Below, piece by piece: positions 35,259-47,329 of a DNA stretch of 64,000 bases. Each line of letters opens with the position of its first letter. The stretch's first letter is position 1. The notes beneath the pieces are model-generated. The model worked only from the letters and a program-made list of their open reading frames with translations. It was not told the origin of the DNA and made no database searches. The DNA lies in assembly GCA_954871525.1 (NCBI GenBank), contig OX940867.1, positions 17,585,343 to 17,649,342 on the forward strand. Direction: 5' to 3'. A program made the position numbers and the translations under genes. Source of the stretch: Parietaria judaica (Eukaryota; Streptophyta; Magnoliopsida; Rosales; Urticaceae).

Positions 35259-35901
35259 ACATTAACTCTGGAAGGTCGAAGGTTGAGTAACAAATGTTTC
35301 GTTAAGGAGCAAACACCCGTGAATTTTTAATTGGCCAAATAAGTACTGTAGTCTCTACAGTATTTTTGCACCCCTTTTATAGTATAATATACGTGTCCAT
35401 TAATATGGCTGAATATACCATGTCACAGAGAGATACCACATTGTTCAATTCATTAATAAATTATTATATCATATGTTGGGATTTTCCTTGATTATTCCGA
35501 AAGAAAAACAATTTAATACTCATTTTTAAATTAGTAAAATCAAACAATCGGTAAACTGGGTAGTGGAAATATTATACCCTGATAAAATTAAAAAGTCGGT
35601 AAACCGCTATAACCTCTTACCCATCAGCAAACATGTAAGCAATCGGTTTTCGTGTTTAACATAAGCAATATTAATTTTATTCGATTTGAATATATAAAAC
35701 TTTTAATCGGATTACAAAGGTAAAAAGAACATGTAAATAGATCATTTCTAACTTCTGCGTCCTAAACATTACTTGATTTCCCCTTCTATTAAAATATGAA
35801 TAGTATAATTTATATTTTAGAATAATCTCTATCCAATATCTTGAATTCCCTTGAAATGAAATTATGAATATAAAAATACCTCAGTAATCAATTAGGTAGT
35901 G
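35259..35901. other. AT-rich intergenic stretch
   Basis: No gene or repeat recognised. Confidence 0.45.
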
Positions 35902-35909
35902 ATCTTAAC

Positions 35910-36533
35910 TAGGGCTGAAACCAGGTAAAAAAACTCAGTTTTTTTCATTACCCGGAACCCGAACCCGGATTTCGGTGTTTTGACTTTTCAAACCCGAACC
36001 CGGGTTTTTAAAGACAAAACCTGGAAATCCGGGTTCAGGTAATTAATTACCCGGGTTTTATTTGAAAACCCGGATTTTAGACCCCAATCCGATTTTAACC
36101 CAGTTTTTTTTTTAATTATTATTTGAAGTAAAAACAATCATAAAGCCATTAATACACAATATTACTTAATCTTAAATATACCAATCTAAACTTTGTAAAC
36201 ATAGATGTCGTTTTTTAGTGAATATTGAATAAGTATTAGTGTTAGTTTATAAATATAATACTTAGCAAAAACCAGTTTATAAACATTATAAAAATAAATT
36301 AAATGTTTATATAAATATCCAGGTTTTAGTAACCTACTAACCGGGTTTCGGGTTTTATAACTCAAAACCTGAAACCTGTTTAATTCGGTTACGGGTTTTT
36401 TAAAATTCGGTTTCGGTTTAACTCGGGTTTAATTCGGTTTCGTTTTTTTTTTAACTGGATTTGGTTTTTTTAACTGGATTTGGTCCGGTTTTGGTTAAAA
36501 TACCCGCATTTGCGGGTTTTATTTACAGGCCTT
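35910..36533. mobile_element. Non-autonomous hAT-like element rich in 'aacccgg' words
   Basis: Ends are TAGGGCTG (left) and AAGGCCTG (right end on the minus strand), flanked by ATCTTAAC (35902-35909) and ATCTTAAT (36534-36541), an 8-bp duplication with one mismatch. The interior alternates 'cccgaacccgg' and 'ccgggtt' / 'ttcggtt' words, giving many short inverted repeats, with an AT-rich centre. No coding capacity. Confidence 0.75.
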
Positions 36534-36619
36534 ATCTTAATTATACGATCAGTAATTAACAAAATTTCATAACCTTATATATGTATAGCTATATTTTTAA
36601 GTCTTTAATTACTTAAAGA

Positions 36620-38358
36620 GTAATTGACGATAACGCCCACTAAATTTAATGGGAAAATTCATTAGTTACCCATGAATATGCTCAAAATTTGAAATCTAGT
36701 AATGAATTGTCCAGATCTTGGTCGGAGTTGCATTACAAATGAACTTATATAAGTAAGTTGTGGAAAAATATGATATTGTGCAGATCTTTGTCGGAGTTAG
36801 CAATATAAAACTCGGAGATAAATTGCACAGTTTTCGTATTTTTGGCATAAATCACTCATATGTTATCCAAATTTTACAAATGAACTACGGTTGGAAAGCT
36901 AAGAGATAGATCTACAACTTTTGTGTTTTAAGTTATGTAAAAAGAGTTCATATTTGTTTCCAGCAAACTTTAATATACTTAAAGAATTTTTAGGGTTAAT
37001 GACGGCAAAAATACCCAAAGTTTTGTCAAAGAACCCCTCGTGTACCCAAAGTTTAAAAGTGGTAGCAAAAATACCCAAAGTCGCATTTAGGGAGTTGACC
37101 ACCCCATTCTCGTAACGCCGTTAACTTACTGGTTAACTCTGGCAACGTGTACAAATTTGTTTTGTTAAGTTTAATCATTAGGGGTTAAATTAGTTGTATT
37201 AAATAGTGTTTATTATGGGTTTAATTCGTTATTTTTTCGTAAACGGGGCTGATTTGGGCTCATCCATGTGACAAAAATTGTTATGTCAGCAACCCACGTT
37301 TGTCCGCGTGGCCATAGTTAACGGGTAAGTTAACGGCGTTACGAGAATGGACTGGTCAACTCCCCAAATGCGACTTTGGGTGTTTTTACCACCACTTTTA
37401 AACTTTGGGTACATGAGGGGTTCTTTGACCAAACTTTGGGTATTTTTGCCGTCATTAACCCAAAATTTTATGATGAAACTTAAAACAAAAAAGTTGTATA
37501 TCTATCTCCTAGCTTTCAAACCGTAGTTAATTTGTAAAATTTGGATAAAAGATGAGTGATTTATGCCAAAAATACAAAAACTATAGAATTTATCTCCGAG
37601 CTCGGAGTTATTAACTTCAAAATCGGCGTCTGAGGTCGGTGTTAGAACCTCCGAATTCGGTCTTAGAAACCCCGACTTCGGAAGTAGCAATATTCTATGT
37701 CATAAAATTTGACTTCGGAACTCCTAAGACCGTCCTCGAGGGTGCTAACACCGACCTTTCGGGGCTAAACGTCGACCTCGGAGATTGTAATGCCGAATTT
37801 GGAGATACTAACTCTGTGGTAGATTTGCACATCTTTCGTATTTTTGGCATAAATCACTCATATTTTATTAAAATTTTACAAATGAACTACGGTTGGAAAG
37901 CTAAGAGATATATCTACAACTTTTGTGTTTTAAGTTTCATCATAAAATTTCTTTAAGTATATTAAAATTTGCTCGAAACAAATATTTTGCATTACACTAA
38001 TGTCCAGTTTTACGTTTCGGTTGACATTTCGTATTTTTAATTAACTCTTTTTACAAAACTTAAAACACAAAAGTTGTAGATCTATCTCTTAGCTTTCGAA
38101 CCGTAATTCATTTGTAAAATTTGGATAAAACATGAGTGATTTATGCTAAAAATACAAAAGCTATACATATAGATCTCAGGTAGTTATCAATATTTTCGGG
38201 CATATATGTTGGGCAGGGGTATTTTCGTACGCAAAACAGTGAAATCACTAGTTTTTTAATTTTGGACAATTTATCACTAGATTTCAAATTTTGAGCATAT
38301 TCATGAGTAACTAATGAATTTTGCCAATTTAATTACCGGGGCACTTCGCTTTTTCCGT
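36620..38358. mobile_element. Large fold-back element with multiple internal inverted repeats
   Basis: The outer arms share 'caaaattcattagttac' and 'catgaatatgctcaaaattt' in inverted orientation (36650-36705 and 38276-38330). Inside, a block with 'ggcataaatcactcat', 'aactacggttggaaagctaa' and 'cttttgtgttttaag' occurs at 36842-36935 and 37846-37935, and in the opposite sense at 37475-37580 and 38055-38165. The centre (37600-37830) is built of 'ccgacctcggag'-like words. It lies immediately downstream of the flavanone 3-hydroxylase stop (about 330 bp). It is split by the MITE at 36993. No ORF is credible. Confidence 0.7.
36993..37461. mobile_element. Fold-back MITE, 'GGGTTAATGACGGCAAAA' family, copy 2
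   Basis: A 469-bp element with inverted arms of about 170-190 bp, closely similar to 30395-30860. The flanks are GAATTTTTA (36984-36992) and AAAATTTTA (37462-37470). The matching arm of the host element, inverted near 37950, reads GAAATTTTA at the same place without an insertion, so each flank differs by one base from the inferred 9-bp target. A 9-bp duplication points to a Mutator-like origin. No transposase. Confidence 0.85.
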
Positions 38359-38685
38359 AATTTAAGTTTTGGTAGAAAATGAATACCACCTATAATATTA
38401 GTGTATCTTACTGTCCCCTACTCGTCAAAAATACGGGAAAAAAAAAGTTAACTTGGTACCATAACCTCCTTAGTCAATTTTATTATGTCGATAATTATTT
38501 AAAAAGAAAATATACTAAATTAAGAAACGATCTTAAATTATTAAACCTCAGCTCTAATTGCAAGACATCAACTTACTTATTTCACAATAACTCACATCGA
38601 TTAATATTGTAAACTGAAAACAAAATAACCATATTGAAGAAATGGACAAATGACATCATTTTTACTACTCTTATTTTTGCAAATC
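38359..38685. other. 3' flank of the flavanone 3-hydroxylase gene
   Basis: AT-rich. The 77-codon plus-strand frame at 38379-38612 has no recognisable feature. The 3' untranslated region of the gene should lie in the last 200 or so bases. Confidence 0.45.
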
Positions 38686-40955
38686 TCAAGCGAAGATGCT
38701 CTCAATGGGCTTGGGTTTCTCCGCGGCGAGCTCGGGCTTCTCCTCGACGACAACCGTCTTCTCCAGCTTGGCGAGCTTCTTGAGCCTGGCGAGCTCGATG
38801 TCGCGGCTCATCTTGCGTCGGTACATCTCGGCGAAGGTGATGGGCTCGGGCATCACGCAGCTCTCGCCCTCTCGCACCTTCAGCGGGAACACCGTGGCGT
38901 CTGGGGCCGGGTTCTGGAACGTCGCGATGGATAATCTGCTGTGGTTTGAGTTCACCACTGCCTGATGGTCCGCGTTCTTGAACCGTCCGTTGCTCAGATA
39001 CTGCACATGCCAAATGATTTTAACGACAGTACAAATAGATATATAGATAGATAGATAGATTACGTGATGTGAGTAGGGTCTTTGAGGTGTAATCGGAATC
39101 TAAAACCAGAATTTAAGGAATTTTAGTCCTCATTCTAGTATTTTCTGATTTTTACAAATCTAGTACTGATTTTGTAACAAGTAATACTTGGTAATCTGTA
39201 TCGAGACGAATAAAAACTTACTATTTATGAGACTTGACGCACTAATATTAGGTAATCGAAAAAATGGCATTTTGTTGATATTGAACTGCTATAAAGATTC
39301 CCGATTTGTTAAAAATCACTCTCGACACCAATAATTTGATATAAATTTTAGTATCGAATTTTAAAATATGTATTGGAAACCGATATTCAAACCGGTAATT
39401 ATTTTACCGATTCCACCTCTTTTGACAACCATGAGGAACAAACAATAAAATATATATTTAGAGGTAGAGGGTAACTCACGTGACCGTGATCGCCGAGGTT
39501 GACTACGAAGGCACCTTTGACGGGCTGGACGGTGATCCACGTGTTGCCGCCGTCCCGGGTGGCCTGGAGGCCGCCGACCTGGTCCTGGAGCAGCAGCGTG
39601 ATGGTGCCCGGGTCAGTGTGCCTCTTGAGGCCGAGAGTGAGGTCGGGCTGAGGGCATTTCGGGTAGTAGTTGACGACGACTTTCTGGTCCATGTCAACGC
39701 AGGCCTTGGTCAACGCCTCTTTCTCTAGGCCCATGGCCTCGGAGAGTACCTCGAGGAGCTTGCAGGCCAGGCCCATCAGGCTCTCGCTGTACTTCTCGGT
39801 CACGCCCACCCATCCCTCGGGCTTGTCGGGCCACCGGCCGTAGTCCCGGTTCCTGATCGGGTACGAGAAGTACGTCACGATCTCGCGCCAATCCTGTACG
39901 GCCTCTCCCTGAGAAGATAGATAAATAAATTTTACAAACTATATACGTGGATCAAGTGTTTGACTTTGACTCATGTGAGTTTGACTTTTACCCATGTTAG
40001 TTTGACTGAGTTTTTATACAATCATAGTTTGATCTTTTTCTCTCCCTTTTAGCGTATTTTGATATTTATTATAATTTTATTTCTTAAACTACTTTCTTTG
40101 CTTACGTTTTCAAGACCCGAAAGTGATCCGGAGTTTGGAGATTTTAAGAAGTGTAAAACTTATTAGGATATAGTTAAATAAATAATTTATCTCAGTACCC
40201 TAGAATCCGGTTTTATAAAACTAATGCTGAAAAATAAAGAATCGGAAACCGAAACTGTTTTTTAATCCAACTATAGAGAATATTAATTCTCTTAAAGTGG
40301 GTATCTTCCGATTCCGAAGTTAAAAAACGAATTTCTGTGTATTTGTAACAACCTAGTCTCCGGTAAAAATAAGGTTATATTTAGTATACTTTTATCAAGA
40401 AAGGTGAATTAGAAATTAAAGAACTAAACAATAAAAAGTTAAAGATACTCATCAAAATACAGTAATTTATGGAAATATCTCTCATAAATACCCTTAAATA
40501 TATAGCAGTTATATATTTATGAGAAAGTATTAGTCTATTAGTTGTCATTTTCCAATAATGCAAGAAGAGAAGAAGGAAAATAATGTTGGTAGTACCTGCA
40601 AATGGCTGGAGACTATGAAGCCGCCCTTCTTGCCGCCCGACATGTCGAACCGGAGCTTCTCCTCCGGCGGCAGCGCAAAGAACTCGTGCGCGAGGCGCGT
40701 CATCTCGGCCACGAGCTCCAGGTCGATGCCGTGATCAACAACCTGGAAGACGCCCCACCCTTCGCACGCCTCCACGATCTTCTGGCAGATCTCCTCGCGG
40801 CCCTCACCGTCGATGCCCGCGAGTGAGATCACGGGGATCTCGTCGCTGAAGTTGTCGTAGGCCACCTTGGGGCGCTCGTCCTCGTCCCGGACGAAGCTCG
40901 ACTCGAGCGTTGTAGCCCCCGCGAGGGCCGTGAGAGTGGAGGGAGGAGGAGCCAT
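38686..40955 (-). CDS. F3H: Flavanone 3-hydroxylase (naringenin 3-dioxygenase), three exons
   Basis: A 2-oxoglutarate/Fe(II)-dependent dioxygenase that converts flavanones to dihydroflavonols in the cytosol, feeding flavonol, anthocyanin and proanthocyanidin synthesis. Exons on the minus strand are 40955-40596 (120 codons), 39908-39480 (143 codons) and 39000-38686 (104 codons plus stop), giving 367 residues, the usual family length. Junctions are CAG|gtacta..ctcag|GGA, CAC|gtgagt..gtgcag|TAT, both phase 0. The N-terminal DIOX_N region holds [10 protein letters not shown] and [13 protein letters not shown]. Iron ligands are His217 and Asp219 ([16 protein letters not shown]) and His275 ([10 protein letters not shown]). 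Arg285 and Ser287 (SRLS) bind 2-oxoglutarate. [14 protein letters not shown] and the [17 protein letters not shown] tail are typical of this enzyme rather than of flavonol synthase or anthocyanidin synthase. No disabling change is seen. Introns are 687 and 479 bp, the shorter with a GATA microsatellite near 39040-39058. Confidence 0.95.
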
Positions 40956-41033
40956 GGCTGTTTGTTTGTGTGAGTTTGTTTGTTTGTTTGATAGTTGTTT
41001 TGGGGAGTGAAAAAGTGTGATGAGATGATACTA

Positions 41034-41101
41034 ATTTATATGGTACGTGCATTGATGGGCAGCTGAGAGACTTGGCCGCTACAACTACCTTTCACCACGT
41101 G
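41034..41101 (-). promoter_or_regulatory. Flavanone 3-hydroxylase core promoter: TATA, MYB-type site, G-box
   Basis: Reading the minus strand toward the gene: a G-box CACGTG (41096-41101), then GGTAGTTG (41082-41089), which fits the G(G/T)T(A/T)GTT(A/G) type of R2R3-MYB site, then TATAAAT (41034-41040) about 79 bp before the ATG. Paired bHLH/bZIP and MYB sites close to the TATA box are typical of light- and MYB-controlled flavonoid genes. Binding is inferred from motifs only. Confidence 0.6.
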
Positions 41102-41837
41102 ACCTGTATATACTATATATCGTTCTCAACTTCTCATTCTTTTGAGAACTAGACCTACCAAAACTATATTGAGTAATTAGCGGCATAAGTATCTAAACTT
41201 TGATCAGCTCGAGCAACAAAAGTCTAACGTGAAAAAAGTAACAATGAAAGTATAAACCGCTCCCGATTGGAGAGCACTAGAGAAGTGAATACATAATATA
41301 CATATAATGGGGTTTTTATTGGGGAGATCTTAAGATCGGGCAGAGGCGAAAAAATCCCGCTCTTGATTCGTTTTCGGAATTTAGTAAACCACTCACTTTG
41401 TAATGTAGTTATATTTATACCACATTTCTAACTTTGTATATTTTTTGTCCTATGGCTTTTCTGTCCAATTTTAATAAGATGTTAAATTTAAGTTGTGTAT
41501 TCTATACTTGAGAGGTTAAAACATGTATGTTATAGACTAAATTTATAATTAAGTAAAATTACAACACAAAATTTATTAACTTTTTTCTATTTTTCTGTAC
41601 TTTCGTCCCTATATCGCACAAGATTTTTTATTATTATTATTATTATTATTTATGTTTATGTGTAAATAATGACTTTGTATTTCTTCATTATATATGGCCT
41701 ATGAGTTTCTATCTTTATCTTTATTTGTTTGGATCGTCAATGGTAAAAAGTAACTTGATAGAAGGGTAAATAGAAGAAAAAAGCGCAATGTTGGGTGTAT
41801 TATAGTCAATTTTTGTGTATTATAAACAAAAAAAATT
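41102..41837. other. Intergenic stretch upstream of the flavanone 3-hydroxylase
   Basis: AT-rich. Possible old MITE scraps at 41170-41270 ('gcggcataagtatctaaact'), and an ATT microsatellite at 41626-41650. No gene. Confidence 0.45.
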
Positions 41838-42297
41838 TAGGGATATTTGCGGTAAAAATTATTATAAATACTTACATGTTACAAAAAAATGACTTAAATT
41901 TTTAGATTTCCATCTCTTTTTCTAGGGGCTAAAATTCTTAACGATATTTAAAATGTTGATAAAAATAATTAAGTTTTCTCATTAAGTCCCTTATGTGAAG
42001 TTTCACATGGCGACTTATAGTTTGTCTAAGTTTTTGCCCTGTTTGACAGTGAATGCTACAAAAACTTCAAAAGCTAAGACCGAATACTAAGTTCTCACAT
42101 AGTAGCTAAAATGTATTTTACAATGCAAAAACTAAGGCATTACAGGTTAGACAAATCATACTTTGCCACGTGGAATTTCACGCTAGGGAATAAGAAAAAA
42201 TTTAGTTACTTTTGCCAATAATTTTTTTAAAAATTTTGGGAATGTCAGTCGTATTTTTTGCAATATGTTGGGTATTTTTGCCGCAAAATTTTCAAAT
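41838..42297. mobile_element. Degenerate fold-back MITE
   Basis: The left end 'gggatatttgcggtaaaaat' and right end 'gtatttttgccgcaaaattt' are inverted, and inner sequences 'gtttcacatggcgacttata' and 'tttgccacgtggaatttcac' also pair. The ends resemble the MITEs at 12.6, 30.4 and 37.0 kb, but the element is more diverged. Confidence 0.6.
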
Positions 42298-42767
42298 CGT
42301 AAACAATGCAATTTATAATTGAATATTTGATAGAATATTGAAAATTCTTATGTCCTTTCTGTTTTGCAGAATAAGGTGGAATTTATTAGTTAAGAAGAAT
42401 TAGATACAAGAACATTATGGTAAAAGTTAATATGGTTTAACATATAGTCAAGAATAAATATGTCAATGGTTTGAGAGATGTTGATGTTTATTGATCGAGT
42501 TAGTGAGAGAGAGAGAAATGGGTATTAATCAACGTTCCGCGGTCAATTATAGCTAGTATTGACTTTTAATATGTGTTTTATTTTTATTTTTGCGCGCAAT
42601 TATATGTGGATGATAGCACACGCTGAGTGGTGTATTAGGAAGACGGTTTGGTAGGAAGGTCATCTTTTTCTAGGTAGGTAGTGATCTATTTTATTTATTA
42701 CGTGTTACATTTTCTTTCATAAACATCGTATGAATATCTCATATCCACATCACAGAAGGATATTTAC
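42298..42767. other. Short intergenic stretch
   Basis: AT-rich, no gene seen, up to the first LTR of the Ty3 element. Confidence 0.4.
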
Positions 42768-44088
42768 TGTTATGCATATTTTTCGAACAATTGAAAATAT
42801 GGGCCCAAAAGGTAAAAGTTAAAGCCCACAAAGAAAAGTCAAACCTCACGAAGAAAAGTCAAAGCCCATGAAGGAAGGTCAAAGCCCAGAGATCCAGGTC
42901 CAAGCCCGTTAGACGAAGAAAGGAAGGAAAGGCCCAAAAGACGGAGCTCAAAGACCAAATATCATCGCTCACGGGAGATGCCACATCATCTCAACAAAAG
43001 GAGCTAAAGGGAGAATAAACAGCACGGAGACGTTCCCAAGTTTCCCAAGAGCGCACAGGATTCGACAGATTGGAAATCGGACACCCAAAAGACCCTCTTT
43101 CGAAGCCGCCGAAGTCGGAGACCCCAACTAGGCCCTAAGGACGCCTCGAGCTCGCCCACGTGCGCCAAGACCAGCCCCTAGGCGCATAAAATGTCCCGTA
43201 TCGCTTAGGAATGAAGCATTTGGACCAACTGAAGACTATAAATACAACACAAAGTCCCACATCGCCTGGGAACAAAGGAGTTGAGGAATCTTGAAGCTAT
43301 AAATAAAGGGTCTCTCTCCTCTATTCAACACACACAAATTTGAAGCCGAGAACACTCGAAGTCGCCCGAGCCTCCCTTTCTCCCTCGAGTTCGCCCCTTC
43401 CTCCGGCCACTTTCGGCCCGCGCAACATCGCCTCTGAAGCTCGCCAGGAAGGCCTGATTCGAGCTGAGACATCGACAGGGACTAAGACTCGCCAGGAAGG
43501 AGGTCGCTAGGATGGGTCGCCCGACCCCGAACCTCGCCAGGAGCACCTATGTTGACAAGGACGTCGCCAAGGAGATCGCCAAGAAGGACGTTAGTCCCCA
43601 GGAGCTCGCCAGGAAGCACAGTTTCGCATCGGGGCACGTCATAACGACCACACCCGTCGTAAACCTCCAGGTCACCAAGATCGCGCTTACCCTCGAGAAT
43701 CTCAGGCCGCGCCATCCGTTGATGACCTCACCCACGAGGATTCATACCCCCGTCAGGGACATCAGTCCTCGGATTTCACTAACCCCATAACTACATGGGA
43801 CTTGATTCTCTTAAATTGAGATACGTAGACAGCCTCGCCCAACCTAAAGCGACAGATATGCGGGACCAATCTCTTTCTTTTTTGCAGGTCTCCCTCGCCG
43901 CCTGGGACGTCGCCAAGGAAGAAAAACACGACAACATGACAATTTATGCAGCGTTGAAGACGACGATTCGCCTTCAGCCAAGTCAACCCGCGTTGACTCC
44001 ACATCCGACTGGCCACGCGACCACAGGGTCCGACCTTGGGCTCGAACCGTGGGCCAGGTACATGTTAATCGAAATTCGCGCAGTAATA
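42768..44088 (+). repeat. 5' LTR of Ty3 element 1
   Basis: Starts TGTTATGCATATTTTTCG, as does the LTR at 55057 (TGTTATGTGCATTTTTCG), and ends '..gcagtaata' just before the primer site, the counterpart of '..cattaaca' at 56663. It carries repeated 'gaagaaaagtcaa' words (42830-42900), two 'ctataaat' TATA-like boxes (43228 and 43297) and a GC-rich R/U5. The ORFs on both strands at 43.2-44.1 kb are not supported as genes. Confidence 0.8.
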
Positions 44089-44091
44089 GTT

Positions 44092-44109
44092 TGGCGCTAG
44101 AAGGAGGGG
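44092..44109 (+). promoter_or_regulatory. Primer-binding site of Ty3 element 1
   Basis: TGGCGCTAGAAGGAGGGG begins with the TGG that pairs with a tRNA CCA end, three bases after the LTR. The same sequence with small changes occurs at 56667. I have not identified the tRNA. Confidence 0.6.
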
Positions 44110-44573
44110 ATACTCAAACATCAACCAAGGGGTCCCCACCAGCACTTATTCGAAGAACCCGGAGTACGAAGACCTCGCCATTCAACATGACGAGTCGAGC
44201 AAGTACTTCACAATAACCGGCGACGAGCATCACCCTCAACATGAGGGCCTAGTCCCTCGCCAGGCAAGCCCTGTCACCTCTACAAAGTTTGCCCCTAACA
44301 GCGACGGCGAACGACGATGCCCAGAACGTCGCCAACAACCCTCAAGACAACGAGGCAACAAACTCTTGACATTCTCGAGGACCCGTCTCTCACCACGGCG
44401 ACGAAGACGAAGACCGCCCAAGGGATCGCCAGCCATCTCCCGGCCGAACCCGGAACCGCCCGGAGGGTGGCCAGGGGGGTCGCTAGGCACAAGACCTGAA
44501 CGGCGACGAAGACTGCCCGAGGGATCGCCAGCTGTCTTCCGGCCAACCCCGGAACCGCCCGGTGGGTCGCCAG

Positions 44574-47322
44574 TTTTGGGAAGTTCATTACGTTTTCCGA
44601 TAATTTTATCACAATTTATGCCGTCAAGCCGTCCGGTAACATTTAAAAAAATATTTAAAGCGGAAATACTTGTTACCCGTACAACGATTTGAACATCGGA
44701 TAATAACCAAAATCAGGATCTGATAAATTATTACTAATTTTGACTTTTCATAAATTCATTATTAATAATCTAGTTCTATAGGAAATAAATAAACTGTAAA
44801 TAAAAGTTTGCATTTATTGACCCAATGCATAAGGCCGTACCTCAGGTGATGACGATTTCGGCTGCGCATTCTGAACTGAGCAGGACTTCGCCGATGCTGA
44901 GGGTAACTCCCGTGATCTTCCGGGATATTCTCCTGGACTCCTCGTACCGAAGCGTGGGCTTCGCCGGCAGGAATCCTTCGCAAAAACTTTAACTGATGGT
45001 TCTTTTAAAGCTTTCGGACAACAATGTCTCACTAAGCCGAACCATAAAAGAGAGATCAGAGGCTAAGAAATTCGCAGACTCTAGAGAGAGGGAGAGAGAT
45101 CGAATTCTTGCTCTGGGGAAGGTGTGTGAAATGTGTAGAATGAGCCTTGTATTTATAGGCTCATGGAAAACCCAATAAAGGAAGTTTCCTTCCCTGAATT
45201 TCGAATTCTATGATAGGTAAATATAATTAATCCATCAAACCAATGGCCAAGATTGAATCACCAAAGATCCAATGGTTCTAATTAATTAGGGATTTAACCA
45301 AATAGGGAAAGCATGAATAAATCAATTATCCAATCACTTCCTTATATAATAGAATTCGAATTCTCTATGTACCCGAAATCAATAACCTTGATCCAATAGT
45401 CGGAATTAATTCCATAACCAATCTAATGAACCATATTGATTTAGCATAAAGTCAAGCCTCATTACTTGTTCACCAAGCAAAAAATTCGACCTCCATTATA
45501 AAGAATTCGAATTTCGCATTTCCATATATACATGTTAATTAATTTTCAATCCAATGGTTAAGATTAAATCTTAAACTAATCCAATGGATATAATTAATTA
45601 AGCAATTTCGAAATCCATGCTTGTTCACCAAGTCATTTTCGAATTTAGCTTTCCAAACTAATTATCATGATCCTACGGTTAAGATCAAACTTAACCGATC
45701 TAATGAACCAAATTAATTTCAAGGTTTGTCCATTAATACCTAAACATAAGTACATATGCCGCATATTTGGAAAGTCCAAATCCAAGTAAATTCGTGTAAG
45801 CCCAACTCACACATTTACTTGGCCCGCATTATTTCTACACATTCATATATATACCAAATATATATTTTTATTTAAATAACATAAATCTATTAATTATTAA
45901 TTAATTATTAATAAGACTATTAATAATTAAATCCAAATAATTAAATTATATTATTAACCTCTGATCTCAATATCACACATTAAATGTCGTGGTGCAACAC
46001 CACCATTTAATTTCGTGTTATGTGATTAAACTTCACATATTTACGAAAACGATCGTAAACTTGGAAATTCTCTAAATCACAAAGCGTACGTCGAAACGAC
46101 TAGGTTCCAAAAGCAAAGTATCTTAGAATTTAATTTTCAACAACTTTGCAGTTGATGAAAAAATCTAAATTCAAGTTTCTTTTATCAGTTAAATTTTCAG
46201 CACCAAACTTTGGTACTTTTGCCACGTCAAAAATAAAACTAACAAGGTCTGACACAGACTCTAGTTTTATGAATCCTGACAAATGATAAAACATGCCGAA
46301 TGTTTAAATCATGTACGTATCATCCGTTCCGGAGCTATCCTGGGGACCATGGACCCGTATCACTGAAGCTCTAACGAACTGCTAGTGGTTCGTCAAACCT
46401 CGGTGTTATTCCACTATAAACCCGAGGCTGCACTCTCTAGTGATACAATATATATTATTCCTTTTATAGCAAGGTTTCCATTGATACAATCAAATTTGGG
46501 TTATTGATCTTTCACTTGATGATCCACACACGAGCAGGCGGTTTTTACCGTTTTGCCTCTCAGTGCATTTTTATTCTCAACTCAGTTAGTAATATTGTGA
46601 GTAACCCACTTATGGTTTCGATTCATAAGTTGCGCAAGGGTACCTCTCACTTATCACCACTAACAATTATAAGACAACCATCTTGACTCTGAAGAGAGCT
46701 ATGTGATGTCTGTTTCTATGACCAAGCTACCCTTATCTGTTGACTATCGTGTTCCCAAATTAGCAGCATTGGAAACGACAGTAAATGTCTTCTTTAACAG
46801 TTAAATCAAAGAACAATCAAGTCAACAGTCCAAGCTCGAGGTCACTCATGACTTAGATCGAATATCCATATGATCATCTACTAGTGACTCAACTCCAAGT
46901 TGTTAGTGACAGTCTTATATAACAACTTTCGGAGTTTAAGTCAGGTCCAGTCCAGTATGCATCCGCTTCATACTTAATGCACTTCTAGTGAGTGTGACAC
47001 ACACACTTAATCCAGAATAGGATTATATCACTTAGTCACATTAATGACTTTATCCAATTAATGGGCTCCTACTAAGTTAATCAAGTCACGGACATTTTTA
47101 AGTTCATTTATTATAATTATTCATTCTTCCTCACATTGACTCGGTTATGATAATAATAACATAATTGCATCCTTTATGAACTATGAAACAAACATTCTAT
47201 TTTACTCTACCAGAAACTATAATAAGATTAACATAATAAGTAACATCTTTTATTCAACGACTTTGGTCAAAATCTTTTACAATTAGGGAAAAGACAGCTT
47301 GTTTAAGGACACATGTCCAACA
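44574..47322 (-). mobile_element. Solo Copia LTR inserted in Ty3 element 1
   Basis: On the minus strand it runs from TGTTGGACATGTGTCC (47322) to CTTCCCAAAA (44574; the terminal CAACA is mutated). It is flanked by perfect 5-bp duplications GCCAG (44569-44573 and 47323-47327), and the interrupted gag repeat resumes exactly after it. Its 2749 bp match the length and order of the Copia LTR at 59400-62144, including 'ggggaccatggacccgtatc' and the 'gagagatcg'-rich leader near 45080-45110. No internal region remains, so it arose by LTR-LTR recombination. Confidence 0.93.
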
Positions 47323-47329
47323 GCCAGGG

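Noticed and set aside
38650..40826. Several plus-strand ORFs of 70-94 codons
   Set aside because: Antisense shadows of the flavanone 3-hydroxylase exons.
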